NCBI GenBank assembly: GCA_006384855.1
Contig: VCJN01003431.1
Location: 82,346-146,345 of the forward strand
Direction of reading: 5' to 3'
Source: Tetraselmis striata
Taxonomy: Eukaryota; Chlorophyta; Chlorodendrophyceae; Chlorodendrales; Chlorodendraceae
DNA: 64,000 nucleotides
Both the position numbers and the translations under genes were made by a program. The notes under the pieces were generated by a model. That model ran no database searches, was not told the DNA's origin, and saw nothing but the letters and a program-made list of their open reading frames with translations. Positions 11,481-23,149 of this stretch are shown in pieces. Numbering within the stretch: position 1 is the stretch's first letter; the number at the start of each line of letters is the position of its first letter.

Positions 11481-12744
11481 TTAAAGAATAATTATGATTT
11501 CCCTGCTACAAAGAACATCCACGTACTTCCACTGGCAACACCGTAGTATATAGGGTTCGATTCACACAGTAATCGCCGCGCGCTCAGGAGACTGAATGTG
11601 CTTCCCTATGCCGCACTGCATTATGCCAGCGTAGCGCCGCACCGTTACTGCAGAGTATAGTGAATCGGATATTGATAGTTCATTCGAAGTACATAGGATG
11701 GATGGGTCGTGGTGTTTGTCCTGGTGGGGCGCAGGGCGGAAGGGGAGCCCTCCCGAGGCTGTATCTGCACACTAGGATGGGGAGGGCTACTATGATGCCG
11801 CGGCTGGGATGCGAATAGAAGTACGGCAAGCTGCTCGAAACGTGTGACAGCCGCCGAAGTGGCAATATGGATTCAGCACCTGAGAGCGATCCGGACAGTC
11901 ACTGGTTTTGCGGCTTAGGGCTTCATTCAGGGTCAGCATACGACCCTACGCCACCACAGCCCGCTGTGCCTGCCAAAAGACACAATGCGGATATCACTCC
12001 AGCAGACCTGTTGTGGACGACGTTCCATGCAGGCAGAATGCAACCTCGAATAGTGGCTCGTGTTTGAGTTGAATGCTTTTTGGTTTATGAACACTCGTAG
12101 GTAGGCAGGTGAAGCGCTGGTGTGTAGGTACCTCATGGCGCTACCACCAGGGAGGTCGGCTCTCCAGTATAAGTGTATCCCCAGTAGTTGCCCATGGAAT
12201 ATATAGCTCCAACGGGTGAGTGAGGGCCAAAGCGTGTGTCAGTTGCCAATCGCGCTCGATAGTGACACCGGCACACAGGCCACCAACGGGCCACCCTCAT
12301 GTTGCCGCCTGACTTGTCTGTTTGCTGCGCTGGGTGCAGATCAAGAATGCTGACCTGGTATCGCAGAAGCTTGCTGAAGCCTACCGAGCTGTGGCCAGGG
12401 ACATGGTCCTCGGTAAATGAGCATCTTGAGGCCAATTTGTTAATCCGGGGCCCGCTATCTCTACCCCTTTTTGTGGGCGGGGTGGCGCCGCGCATGATTG
12501 GGTGATGACAGCTTGGCCGGGGGTTGAGTGAGGGGCTGTTTGTACGGGTACGTATTTGCTGCGCCTTCAAGTCCGCCAAGCGGCGGCTTGCTGGCGTTGG
12601 CGGAACAGAGACAAATCAACCGAAACGAGTATTGTAAATTTCACATCATGTCCACGGATAAAGTAGTCGCTATTATATATACTTCCCACGGCATGACGGA
12701 CGATTGCGCATGTGGATGGACGAACATGGATGTACATGGGCGCC
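11481..12744. other. Intergenic, no gene recognised
   Basis: Only short frames occur here on both strands and none resembles a known domain. Near 12568-12610 a GCGCCTTCAAGTCCGCCAAGCGG block resembles the dispersed repeat at 13516 and 46050, so part of the region is probably old repeat. Confidence 0.5.
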
Positions 12745-12800
12745 GGAGCACTTGACGGAACTTGGTTTATCAGGAGCACTTGACGGAACTTGGTTTATCA
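12745..12800. repeat. Perfect 28-bp tandem duplication
   Basis: The unit starting GGAGCACTTGACGGAACTTG occurs twice with no mismatch, at 12745-12772 and 12773-12800. Confidence 0.9.
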
Positions 12801-13089
12801 ACCTGCCATGTATGGGTTGCACTCGGCACTCATTGACGTACGACGTCGCTTGAATCGCGGCTGTATGGAGTTCGATTTATCATATACTACAGGCGCGACA
12901 ATGTGCCCCAGTCCCCCAATGGACAACGACCGGGTCAGTGCGCCTCGGCTTTACGGATCATGTGGAGTCGGAGGCCGTCCTGCACCACCACGCGGGTACC
13001 GACGTTTCCCGCCACTATTTGAATTATGTCAAGGAAAGCGTTGCATGGCAGGGCATGAAAAGAGCTTGCTTGAGATGCTGCTGCTGTAG

Positions 13090-13760
13090 CTGCCATTGTT
13101 TGTGGCGCAACGGTGCGTAGGTCGAAGCGCACGTTGTGGCCTATGTCGCCCATCGCCCCATGACCCACGCCAACCAACATGCAGAGTTGCAGGGCCAAAA
13201 GGGAGACTAACATGCTGCCATGAACTGGCACCCCTATAAATGCCAAACAACCTGCCAGCACTTCCGCAAGGCAGCCCATCACCTGCCCCCCTGATACAAT
13301 GATATGCACCCCATCCCGTGCCCCCCCCCCCCCCTTTCTTTTTCCCCAATCAACGTTACCCTTCCGCAGATGCGGTGTTGTCATCTCAAGTGGAAAGAAT
13401 TGGTGGGGCCTGTGGGCCGGGCGCCACACAGCTACATGTTTCCTCGTGATTTCATGTTTGCGCGAGATATTGTGGCAATTTGGGTTGGGCAAGGCTGATG
13501 GTTGTACAAGTGTCCGCTGCGCCGTCAAGTCTGCCCAAGTGGCGGCGTGCGGGCAGTGGCGGGGTAGAATAAATGCAGCAATAATGCAGTTTTTTCATGA
13601 CATCAATCCAGATTTTGTGATGTCGTCGCATGCCAAGTTTGCTCTGCACATATGGTTTCTCGGCATGTGAAGGAATATGTATCATCGATACCAGCATACT
13701 GGGCCAGCATACTCGATACCAGCATACCAGCAAACTTGATTTGCCAATAACGTGCTACAC
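13090..13760. repeat. Dispersed repeat family, copy 1
   Basis: Collinear with 45640-46270: GTGCGTAGGTC-AAGCGCA, CATGCAGA-TTGCAGGGC, TGTGGCAATTTGGGTTGGG, GGTTGTACAAGT-TCCGCTGCG and CACATATG-TTTC...ACATGTGAAGGA all recur in the same order. A C run (13321-13334) sits at the same relative place as one in the other copy. No coding frame is conserved between the copies, so it is likely a non-coding transposon remnant. Confidence 0.7.
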
Positions 13761-13799
13761 TGAAAGCAATACGAAATCCGCGCATGATGTATCTGCGGG

Positions 13800-14148
13800 C
13801 AACCTTTCTGATTGTCTTTTTTTTTTGGCGATTTCCTGATGTCGCCTTCTGCTGCTAGCTCATGTAACTAAATGTATCTGCGGGCAACCGCATAATATAT
13901 AGCCATAAGTAGATCCGTTATTGCAGGAGTATGGAATCAACCAGAGCCGCAAGGATCAATCGTAGCAGTCGCTACATTGTACCGCCCCGCCTCCATCGAC
14001 CCGCCGACCCGGGCCCGGCGTCCGTCGACGGACGGGTGGCGAGGCGGATGGGCGACGGTCATACGGCGTCCGGCGACGGAGGAACGACGGCGTCCGGCGT
14101 CCGGGTCCGATCCGCGCGGCGGGCTCGGCGCTTCGCGCCATGCACCCG

Positions 14149-14183
<35 letters not shown>

Positions 14184-14316
14184 TAGACCTGACGAACGAC
14201 GAACGACCGAAGGCCGGCGGCTGGGCGGCCGGTATCCTTACCACCACCGGTACCTGCGCGTAGTTGTAATTCACACCGGTACGAGGTATACAGGCTGCCC
14301 GATGGCAACTTGGGGG
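13800..14316. other. Repeat-rich gap with long C run
   Basis: The start (CTTTCTGATTGTC...TCGCCTTCTGCTGCTAGCTCATGTAA) matches pieces at about 40025-40100 and 40480-40540. A run of ~33 C lies at 14150-14182. At 14240-14290 there is a GGTACC-containing end related to the retroelement end at 6412. No gene is seen. Confidence 0.5.
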
Positions 14317-14342
14317 TTTCAAAGTTGAGTCTAGTTTTGCCA
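14317..14342 (-). repeat. Split direct repeat B2
   Basis: TTTCAAAGTTGAGTCT followed by AGTTTTGCCA. It differs from B1 at one position (A for G) and lies 43 bp beyond A2. The neighbouring AAGGGCGCGCAGGCTGTTTT (about 14345) also occurs, inverted, next to B2 of the second element at ~33470. Confidence 0.75.
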
Positions 14343-14385
14343 AAAAGGGCGCGCAGGCTGTTTTACACGGTCAAGAGCCGAAATT

Positions 14386-14562
14386 GAACGCAGCGAAAAC
14401 TGGAAGATGGCAGGCTCAGCTGTTCTGGCTGCTTTTATGTCTACTCGTGCTGCACCCAACAAGGGCGCAACAACAGTTACTAGTTCCGGTACCACTGAGC
14501 AGCACTTGTAGCTAAAAAGCGGTTAGGTCAAGGATGGAAACCCCATAAACTAGTTTAGATCA
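14386..14562 (-). repeat. Split direct repeat A2 (177 bp)
   Basis: Starts GAACGCAGCGAAAACTGGAA and ends TAAACTAGTTTAGATCA on the plus strand. It equals A1 at 29418-29594 in length and in all but about three bases. Confidence 0.9.
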
Positions 14563-14588
14563 TTTCAAAGTTGAGTCTGGTTTTGCCA
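14563..14588 (-). repeat. Split direct repeat B1
   Basis: TTTCAAAGTTGAGTCTGG followed by TTTTGCCA, directly adjoining A2 and 53 bp past the recombinase stop codon on the minus strand. Confidence 0.75.
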
Positions 14589-16178
14589 GTCTTGAGCGAA
14601 CGCAGAGAGCGGTGGATTGACGGAGAAGGGGTAGCGCCAAGTCATGAAGGAGGCACTGGGAAGGCCACCGCTGCGGAGTCCTGTTGGACTTGGAAGTGGC
14701 GGAGGGGGGCGATGTGTCCAAAGAAGAACCACGCGCCAGGAGAAGGAAGAACGTTGGGGTCGATGTAGTCCAGAACGACATCAGAGTTAGTGGCCCAACC
14801 GCCTTGGTAGCGGATGTGGGACAGTGGCGCTCCGATGGCGTTTGCTGCAGAGGCTGCGCCCTTGCGTAGACTGTGTGAAGTCCAGGAAGTGCCAGCAGGA
14901 GGGGCAGCGTTGATTAAGTTGACTGCTGTAGACAACCAGTTTGACATCGTAGCCGCATTCCAAGGTTTTGACTGCTCAGCCACATTGACAGCCCAGAAGT
15001 TGGAGGCAGCCAAGCCAACAGTAACCAGGGGGACAAACTGGACGTTGTCGATGAAGTGGTGCAAGAGACGTGTCACTCGAGGGTGCTCGGACACTGGAAG
15101 GAGAAGTACGCGCAGGTCGTCGGGTCCCCGCCGGCCAGCGCGACCCTTCTCGCGGGAGATCTGCAAGGTGATGTTGTAGGTGTCGACATGCACATCTTGC
15201 ACTCGACAGGAGACGCCAGTAAGGCCCCTGGCAAAGAACATAAAGTTGACAACCGAGGCCAAGAGGGCTCGGTAGTCGAGGTGGGACTCTGGGTAAGGAG
15301 CAAACACAATTAGCTCGGCCTTTGAGACGAAGCGGGAAGCTACATCCGCAGGCAGAGGGACACGCAAAGGGGCAGCGTCCAGTCGGCGCTGACGCAACAT
15401 TAACCCACGTCTTGCTGAAGTGAGGTGTAGGCTGTCCTTGGCGATCGGGACGAGGTTGTGCAACTCGAAGAAGGTGTTGATGGCAGACAGGTAGGGCTGC
15501 AGCGATTTAGCTGCGATGTGCCCTCGCTCCCCGATCCAGGCAACGTACCGAACAACAGTAGCAGTAGTCGCTTCCAGCGGGCTGATGTTCTCGGAGTCGT
15601 GGCAGAACTCAGCGAACTGAGACAACCTGCCGGCGTAGCTCTTGAGGGTCTGAGCGCTGAGGGAGCTGGAGAGCAGGTCGAGCGTCCGCTGGCCTAGCTC
15701 GTCTGAGCCGAACGCGTCCTGCAGTCGAGATCGCAGTGACGCAGCCCATGGAGCGATAGCTGCGGGCTCGTCAATTACGTAAGTGCGTCGTTTTACTGGC
15801 AGAGTTCCACCGGCACGGCTACTGTTCGCAAAGTACTCGGCAGCAACGGTTAGGTTCCCGGCGGTTGGCCGGTAGTTGCTGGACGGGTTTGCAGTAGCTC
15901 CAGTACGGGTTTGCGGGGCTAGGTTCAGGTAAGAGGGCCGCCCCGCGCGCCCTTCGCGCTCGTAGCGCCTGTCACGTGCGTAACGTACACGCGCGAGACT
16001 TGGTCGTTGCGAACCGGTTGTAACACGTAGTGTAACAACCGACGAACGCAGAGATGGGGTTGTAAGAAAGGCGGATGGTTGAGCCGCCATGTGCAGGCGT
16101 GCGGATGGTTGAGCCGCACTCGGCTGTAGCTGTAAGAAGCGCCGCACCGAGGAAGGTCTAAATGAAGTCTGTAAGGTG

Positions 16179-16188
16179 GGGGGGTCAG
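16179..16188. repeat. Left target-site duplication of MULE
   Basis: GGGGGGTCAG, identical to 28295-28304. The two copies flank the inverted termini exactly, and the 10-bp length fits the 8-11 bp usual for Mutator-like elements. Confidence 0.85.
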
Positions 16189-16290
16189 CAGAAAAGGCCA
16201 AAACGCGAGCAAAAAGGTACAGTACCACGAGGTCCTAGTTTTGCTGCTGTTTTTCGAGCCAAATCACGATGTCCGTTTAGGGTTTACTGT
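16189..16290 (+). repeat. MULE left terminal inverted repeat
   Basis: The central GCCAAAACGCGAGCAAAAAG is identical to the right end. Similarity continues imperfectly (TTTTG-CT-CTGTTTTT-GAGCC, AGCCAAATC, TTTAGGGTTT) to about 16290. Confidence 0.85.
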
Positions 16291-16487
16291 TCTGCCTTAA
16301 TATACTGTTTTCGCCGCCACCTGTGCGGGAGTGTGAGGCTCGAACATATGCGCGACGGCTGCCGTAACGAACTAGAACCACCTCCCCCTCGCATCCACCC
16401 ACACTCCTTGTCACGCCTCTCGGGCTGTGGTCACCCTTGCTAGCCGTACAACCCGTCGGAGTGAAGCGCGGGCCACTAGACGCCCAT

Positions 16488-17040
16488 ATGACGGAGCCGT
16501 ACCTGCGACGGTCCATGCGCAATGTCGCTTGGGGGGTGAAGCCAGCGGACGGCCCGCTGGAGGACCCTCCAGACGCTCGGCGGCGGCGGCGGAGGCCCAC
16601 CCCGGAGGTGGAAGGCCCGGGCACGGCTCCTATGCCGGTAGCTCAGTCCCAGCCAGCACCTTCGCAGGCGCGGCGGTCTTCGCGGCGGGTGCGGGGGAAG
16701 CCGCCCTCTTTGTATTGGCCCCGCCTGGGGTTTGACGAGGAGTCTGATGCGGATATATCTGATAGCGGCCAGCATCCGGCCAGTGTTCCGCCGACAGTCG
16801 TGCAAGCCTCGCTACCGGCGTCTACGGTACGCACCGCGGCAGCGCAGCGCCCAATTACGAGATCAGGGGTTCCACGCATACCTGACGGCGATTCCATGCA
16901 ACAAACCCAAGATTTACTGCCGGTAACACAGGATATCGCCAGGGCTTTGGACATGGTTCGCCCCCACACTCCCCACCCCCCCCCCCCCCCCCCCCCACCC
17001 CCACCCCAACCGCCGAACCCCAACCCCACATCTCACTAAA
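16488..17040 (+). CDS. MULE cargo: basic/low-complexity exon(s), function unknown
   Basis: An open frame from about 16437, with ATG MTEPYLRRSMRNVAWG near 16488, is rich in Arg, Pro and Ser (RRRRRRP, RRSSRRVRGK) and ends in a Pro run over the C tract 16978-16996. The sequence after the next acceptor (17074|17075, SPPSDEGEKGEV) reads on as an acidic/basic linker. It may be the 5' exon of the coiled-coil gene that follows, but I could not settle the donor. It could be a DNA-binding tail. Confidence 0.35.
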
Positions 17041-17232
17041 GGTATTGAACTCACCCATTCCCTCCTCGACGCAGTCTCCCCCCTCGGACGAAGGAGAAAA
17101 AGGCGAGGTCAGTGAGGCGAAACCAAGGCGCCGCGAGGTACGCACTAGGCCCTCTGAGCAACAATCTGCGCGAGGAGTAACAATCTGCGATACAGCAGAT
17201 TGCGTTAGTACTTACAGTTCAATATATCACAG

Positions 17233-20200
17233 GGCAAGGCTCCCATGACCCAGGCGCAACTGCAGGATGAGGCCCTACAGCAAGCACGCGCTGCTGCTAC
17301 TTCCACTGCTGATGTAGCTGCTGCGGGTGACGAGGGTGGCGCCGGGTTTCCCGACGCTGGGCCGTCAAGGCTGCCGACAATCTTGGAGGAGGGGGCGCCA
17401 GAGTCGCTTTTGCACTTGCAAGACAGACTTGATGCTGTTGACAACGAGATTGCTTCCTGTGAGGAGTCGCGTGTTCTCCTCGAAGCCGAGATTGAACGTC
17501 GCAGAGCCCAGGTGGCCGCCCTCGCTCGACAAGCGGGGCAGCTCTTCACCAACCATTCCCAAGATTTCAAGAAGCGAGATCGCCCGCCTGTGCGGAAACT
17601 GGCCCACTTCGAGGAGAGTGTGGGGCTTCCCGAGGAGCAGGGAATGCTTTGTGCCGTCCAATGTCGTCTTGAGGAAGTGCTTACTCGTCTGGACGAGCTG
17701 CGTGAGGTAGGCCTGTCACGCTTGCATTTCGCGTGTCGCACCGCCTCGTGTGAACATGAATGCATCGCCTTTATGTATCACACGTCTCACTGCTTCTAGC
17801 CCACCCTCGTAGGAGAAGGACAGGTTGCTGGCTACCATATCGGGACCTCACCTGTCCGAGCACCGCCACGACGTCGTCCCGGAGACACCCGTGCCGGCCG
17901 ACTCTCCCGATGATGGGACTGGGACCACCGAGGGAGCTCTGCGCAAACAAGGGGACAGGACGCAACCGGCACGCAGTAGGCCGCCGAAAAAACTTGCGGC
18001 GGAGGCGGTACCCCACGAGCCACCATCCGCCGCACGAGCCTCCGACGGCCTCGCCGACGACGACGCCCAGGACGAGGTCTTCTACGACGCAGGAGAGGAG
18101 CCCGCCTCCTGTGAACGCGAGGACGGTGTGAACTTGGTTTCCGATACGGTGGGTGCACCCGCACTATGCTTGCCGCAGTATAAATTTAGAACTGCCCATT
18201 TACGTGCAAGGGCCCAACAATCTGTGTTTTGTCGTCGTGCCTATGCGCATGCATGGCGCTTCCGTGCCGCATGAATACGACTTGTACAAGTCTACAAAGT
18301 ATAAGGGGCTCTTTTTTAGGCAGTTCCCGCCTGCGGAAGGCAACAATTGAAGTACACCGCATGAACCTACGGCACGCTATCACAAAGTACGTCGTACCTC
18401 GGGTGTGGCTACCTACAGCTGTCTTGACGGCAAGCCTATGCGCTTGTGTCATGTACGCAACTATTATCCGAACGATGACAGTGTTTCAACGTTGTAGGCA
18501 GTAGAAATTAAGCAACAATCTGCGGTGCAGCGCAGCAATCTAGAGGAGCGGCTATCTACCTGTGCCTTGTCTTCAAGCCTATGCGCCCGCATAATACCTC
18601 TAAGCCGCAGTACTGGGAAGTGTAATATCTGATATGGAGTTAATATATGAATAAGGCAACAATCTGCGGCGGGGCGCAACAATCTAGGGCGTGCCTTAAC
18701 GCTGGGTAAGGCTAATATGTGTAGCACCTTCTGCGGCACCTCGCAGCAATCTATGCCTTGTCGCAATCATAAATGAAGCAACCAGTGTAGTACCCGCTAG
18801 TAACATGTTTGTATCGCCGAGTGTATCGGGAAGACTTGATCTCTCCTGAGCTATGAATCGGAGGAGGACCGGTTTTCAAACAATCTTGACTGTTTCGTTC
18901 GGTAGGTAATTAGCACTCGGCAGTGCTGCGCAACAATCTACGGCCTGCCGCTACAAACAAACACGCCAGCAAAGCCTTTCCATATGTAAGATCGTCACGC
19001 GTATGCACATTCATACGGATTTAAATGCACATAACGGCTTGTATCCATGTAGGGCGATACGGTGTGCCTGGAGACAACAATCTGCGGCACCTCGCAGTAA
19101 TCTATGCTTTGCCGTAATCACATGTAAAGCAGCCAGTGTAGTACCTCCTAGGAACACGTTCCTATCACCCAGTGTATTCGGAATATTTGGTCTTTCACGC
19201 CCTATGAATAGGAGGAGGACGGGTTGTACAACAATCTAGGCAGTAACGGCGGGTAGGTAGCAATCTGCGGAGCAGCGCAGCAATCTAGGGCCTACTGCTG
19301 GACACACAAGGTAGTGCAACCTTTTGATATGTATTATCGTCAATAATGTGCACATTCACACTGATAATTGCATGCCATACAAATGCAGGTAAATAACTGG
19401 TCGTATCCATGTATGGCGATACGGTGTTCCCAGAGACAACAATCTGCGGCCCCTGGCAGCAATCCATGCCTTGCCGTAATCACAGCTAAAGCAGCCAGTG
19501 TAGTACCTGACAGGAACATGTTCCTATCACATGAGTATTTGGAATGTTTGGTCTGTTATGCCCTATGGATCGGAGGAGAACAGGTTTTACAACAATCTAG
19601 GCAGTTACGGCGGGTAGGTACCTATCTGCGGAGCGGCGCAACAATCTGGGGCGTACCGTTGGACACACTAGCTAGTGAAGCCTTTTGATATGTATTAACA
19701 TCAGGAGTATGCACATACACACTGAGACAAACATGCCAAACAGATGCATATACCTGGCTAGGCTGCAATAATGTGGAGTATAGTATGCCGACAGTAAACA
19801 GCTATCTACGCCTTTTCCGTAGAGCCACTGTGGACTAGGTCAGGCACCGCAAACAACGGGTGGGGCCACGAGCATGTGTTCCTTGTACTTATAACGGTTT
19901 TGTGCCGTAGAACTCCGAGGACTGGAGGCAACTGCGCCTCGCTCGCCGGCCTCGAAGCCACCCCGTTATTCCGCCCTCGTGGGACCCCAACCATGACTCC
20001 TTCCGGAAGTGGTTCGCGAAGTGGCCACGTGCAACAGAGGACATGGCCCGTGAGTATTCCCTCATGTGGGCGGAACTAGACCACCTCTTGACGCGCGGCC
20101 CGACAATGTGGATGAACTCCGAATGGTCATATTGCTTCGCGGACGCGTTTCTTACCTTGTGGCCCTCGCCGCCTGGCGTCGAGTTCCGACTGTGTATCTG

Positions 20201-20606
20201 CTCTTTCGATAGTACTCTTCACGGCACGAAGGACCTCGTCGCCAAGTACGAGAAGGTATCTGTCCGGCCGGAGCCGCCTCCTGGCACTTTGGTCGTTTGG
20301 TTCCACCTCTTCTGCCCGTATGGTACTCTTTGTAACCCTGTCGGAGCCGACACGGGCGCCGGCCACTATGCCACTGCGATATGGCAAACCATAAACCGCA
20401 AGATTGTGGCGCCCGTCTTCTTGTACGACAGCCTAAAGGTGATCGCGCGTGGCACTCTTCCTTTAGTCGAGTCGGGAGACTACCCAAGCCACGCCAACGC
20501 TCTATGGGAGGTTACGCGGTCTGACAGCGCTGTCTTGCCGAAGTTGCTCCGGGGCATCACCTCTCATCAAGGAGGCCGCATCACCGAATCCATGATAAGG
20601 ATGTAG
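17233..20606 (+). CDS. MULE cargo: coiled-coil protein with possible Ulp1-like region
   Basis: Exons 17233-17706, 17813-18148 and 19911-20606 join in phase 0 at every boundary (GAG|GTAGGC...GTAG|GAG; ACG|GTGGGT...GTAG|AAC). The second intron is 1762 bp and holds the first repeat array. Exon 1 is a coiled coil (LEAEIERRRAQVAALARQAG, then RLEEVLTRLDELRE) and exon 2 an acidic linker. Exon 3 has WMNSEW, then GHYATAIW and VFLYDSL, which recall the W-N, His and Asp positions of Ulp1/C48 SUMO-type proteases. Such domains occur in some plant MULEs. No clear Q...DC catalytic cysteine follows, so the protease call is weak. The frame may continue after 20606 through an unresolved intron into the next gene. 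Confidence 0.45.
18149..19910 (+). repeat. Intronic array of ACAATCT motifs
   Basis: This long intron contains many copies of CAACAATCT followed by GCGG or AGGG, often in pairs ~20 bp apart (for example 18512/18533, 18657/18679, 19075/19096, 19260/19279, 19438/19458). Two longer diverged segments around 19000-19300 and 19370-19690 repeat each other (TGTATCCATGTA-GGCGATACGGTG, ATCGGAGGAG). The motif is also in the second array and in transposase intron 2, but I do not see it outside the MULE. Confidence 0.7.
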
Positions 20607-20671
20607 CGCCGAAACGCGTAGGGTCGCCGCCCAGTAAGGGAACCTCACGTGCAGCCAGTGCACGCGTCGAC

Positions 20672-23145
20672 GTGGGGACTTGCACGGATCCGGTAGCCCT
20701 TGAGAAATCAACGACTTCTGGAAGTGCTCCACGCGCCTTGCCCAAGCCGGCTCAAGCCCCCGATAAGCCGCCTTTAATTCCTTCACCTGAAGTGCGGCCC
20801 TTGCCATTCCCCGCTGCCACGGACAAGCCGCAAGATGGTTTCGTGGCGAGTCGAGTGCCTCCGCTTGACGACCCCCTCCGCCACGAAGCGATAGGAAGCA
20901 AGCGCTTCCTCGCGAGAGGCCACGCTTCATTTTACGTGGGTAGTGACCGCACTACATGTCGCAGACTGGGAGAGGAGCTCATGCGCAGGCGCTCCGAGCT
21001 GACAGGCAATACGGACACTTGTCCGTTTCAGCCCGCCACCGGCATGCGCCAAGAGATGTTGCTAGACTGCGACGGTAAGCGCGTGGCACCATTCACGGCT
21101 GCCCAGATTGTGCAACCCTTACTAGGGTAAGTTATGCCCTAATTCTGAATGTAGTAATGGGCCAAATCTGCAGGTCCCACAGACCCACGGTGCTTGGTGC
21201 CGGGCTCAAGGCGGGCTGCAGTCGGGGACTGGCTACGCAACTCGTCAGGAGGCGCGGAGCTATACAGGGACTTGCAAGGCTTCGTCACGGAGGTCGTAGA
21301 CGAAGCGGGGCGAAAACTTGCGTTCCGAGCCAAGATGCTGCCTGTCGAGCGGACTCTTGTGTATTCTCCGGCAGGAGCGCCGACAGGCATGGAGACTATC
21401 AGCAACGGTGTCGGAACAGTCTTGCTCCTCGTCCACTTCACGTGCTGCAACCCTCTGATGCTCGTGCGAAACGCGCCTGACATACCCATAAGGGACGCCG
21501 TCAAGTGGGCTTGTCCACGACTCGTGCGCCCCCTCTTCGCCTATATGTGCTTGTAAGTTGTGCCCTTCTCGGCATATATGAAAGTTCGTATAACTAACCC
21601 CCCCCCCCCCCCCCCCCATTCACTTGACCTTACGTACAGGCGGAACGCGCATCAACTTTTCCATTGGGCTCCGAGGCATACTTTACAGCCTTCTATCCGT
21701 CTCTTAATATGCTAATGGCCGGCGGCGGCAGGAACCTATGCCAAGATCGCGTCATTACCCGGAAGGAGCTCGTGCCTTGGGGGCTGCTTGACGAGGACCA
21801 CCTTAACCGATGTGGTGGCAGCTCCGACCGCGCTTCATACTCCACGATGGGTCTTGTAGTCGCGCTTCCAGGCGAGCGAGTGATTGCAGACGCGGCGGTC
21901 GGGGGCATTCATCCGGCAACCGTGACGAGGTGCCGTGACTGTGTCCAGTGGGCGGGGCAGGCCGTCGACGGGCATTTCTACCTGAAAGTTGTCCTGGCGC
22001 CCGCTGACGGAGCAAGTCTGCCTGGTATGCAACTCACGCCATTGGACATGACGTTCAACAGGCACCTGTTCCCTACGCCCTACAACGACATTTGCGACCA
22101 ACAGGTCGAGCAGCATCGCCGCGCAATGCAGGTGTCCCCGCAATGGGCGAATGTCTTGGTTCACGACCGCGTGCCGTCTCCGCTGAGGCCGAGCATCGAC
22201 TTCGCGCTCAGACTCCATGCGAGCGCTGGCGAGACTGACCAATTGAAGCAAGCATCCTTCATATTCCCTCACAGCCGCGTGGGGTCACAATCGGGCAACG
22301 CGAGGTGAAACTCCCCCTGGACTTAGCATTTACCGAGTTAGTTCGCGCGGTCCCCCCCCCCCCCTCCCACCCCGCCTCCCGCAACCTATGTAAACAATGT
22401 GTTTAGCCTCAGTCCTTGTCTCATTTCAATATGGCCTCGCAGGGATACGGGAAAAGGAGTCCCCAGGTTGGGTGCTACACGCCATCAGTTTATGCTCCGG
22501 TTGTGCTGGGGAATGCCAGGCAATTGGGCGGATGGCCACATCTCCCGGGCTTTCAAAAAGTATGCGCATTTACAGGTGAAACCGACACCTCCCTGCATAC
22601 CGACATGGCCCTGGGAGTAGTTGCCTCTAATCCAGGCCGTTCCAAGCCTGACTTCGAGTTTTGTGTGGGATCCGTGGGCCGGCAAGGGCGGCACGAGGTC
22701 GGCGCTGCAAGCTACGAGGGTATTGCTTAGCGACGTGGTAGCCTACGCGGGCAACGACTTTGTTGCTGATGCTCTATGCCCGGATACACACACAAGAGCT
22801 CGAAGAACAATCGGCGAACCATATGTCATAGTGACGTCGCCTTGGTTCAGTCTTCTCGACCTCTTCATTCCTTTGGCGGCGAAGTCGGCAGCAACAATGA
22901 CTTGCGTGCAGGCACCAGTGACGTACCTCACGCAGGGACCCCCTCCAAGAACTGCTTTCTTTCGAAGTCTCGCTGAATATCGCAGACTGTGCGTTGTCAT
23001 GTCTGCTCAAGCCCGAAACCCCCTGACACAACAGCGCGCGCTATGGATTGTGATTTGTCAGGTCGGCGAGGAAGTAGACCGGCATATATGCGGATCGGAG
23101 GCCTCCGCCCTCGTACCACTAATAATTGAAGGTGTTCCACGATAG
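20672..23145 (+). CDS. MULE cargo: protein with putative SAM-methyltransferase domain
   Basis: Exon-like frames: 20672-21126; about 21174-21523; 21640-22304; 22443-22575; 22636-23145. The last three introns keep phase (0, 2, 0) and have GT-AG ends; the first junction does not join cleanly, so the 5' part is provisional. The last exon carries FVWDPWAGKGGT, resembling the DP-F/W-AG-x-G SAM-binding motif I of DNA N6/N4-type methyltransferases, then VLLSDV and VIVTSPWFSLLDLFIPLA, resembling the (N/S)PP(W/F/Y) catalytic motif IV. The rest is not recognised. The TAG stop lies just before the second repeat array. Role inference: DNA or RNA methylation by the transposon, perhaps to mark its own copies. 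The distance from classical families leaves room for a non-enzymatic relative. Confidence 0.45.
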
Positions 23146-23149
23146 CATG

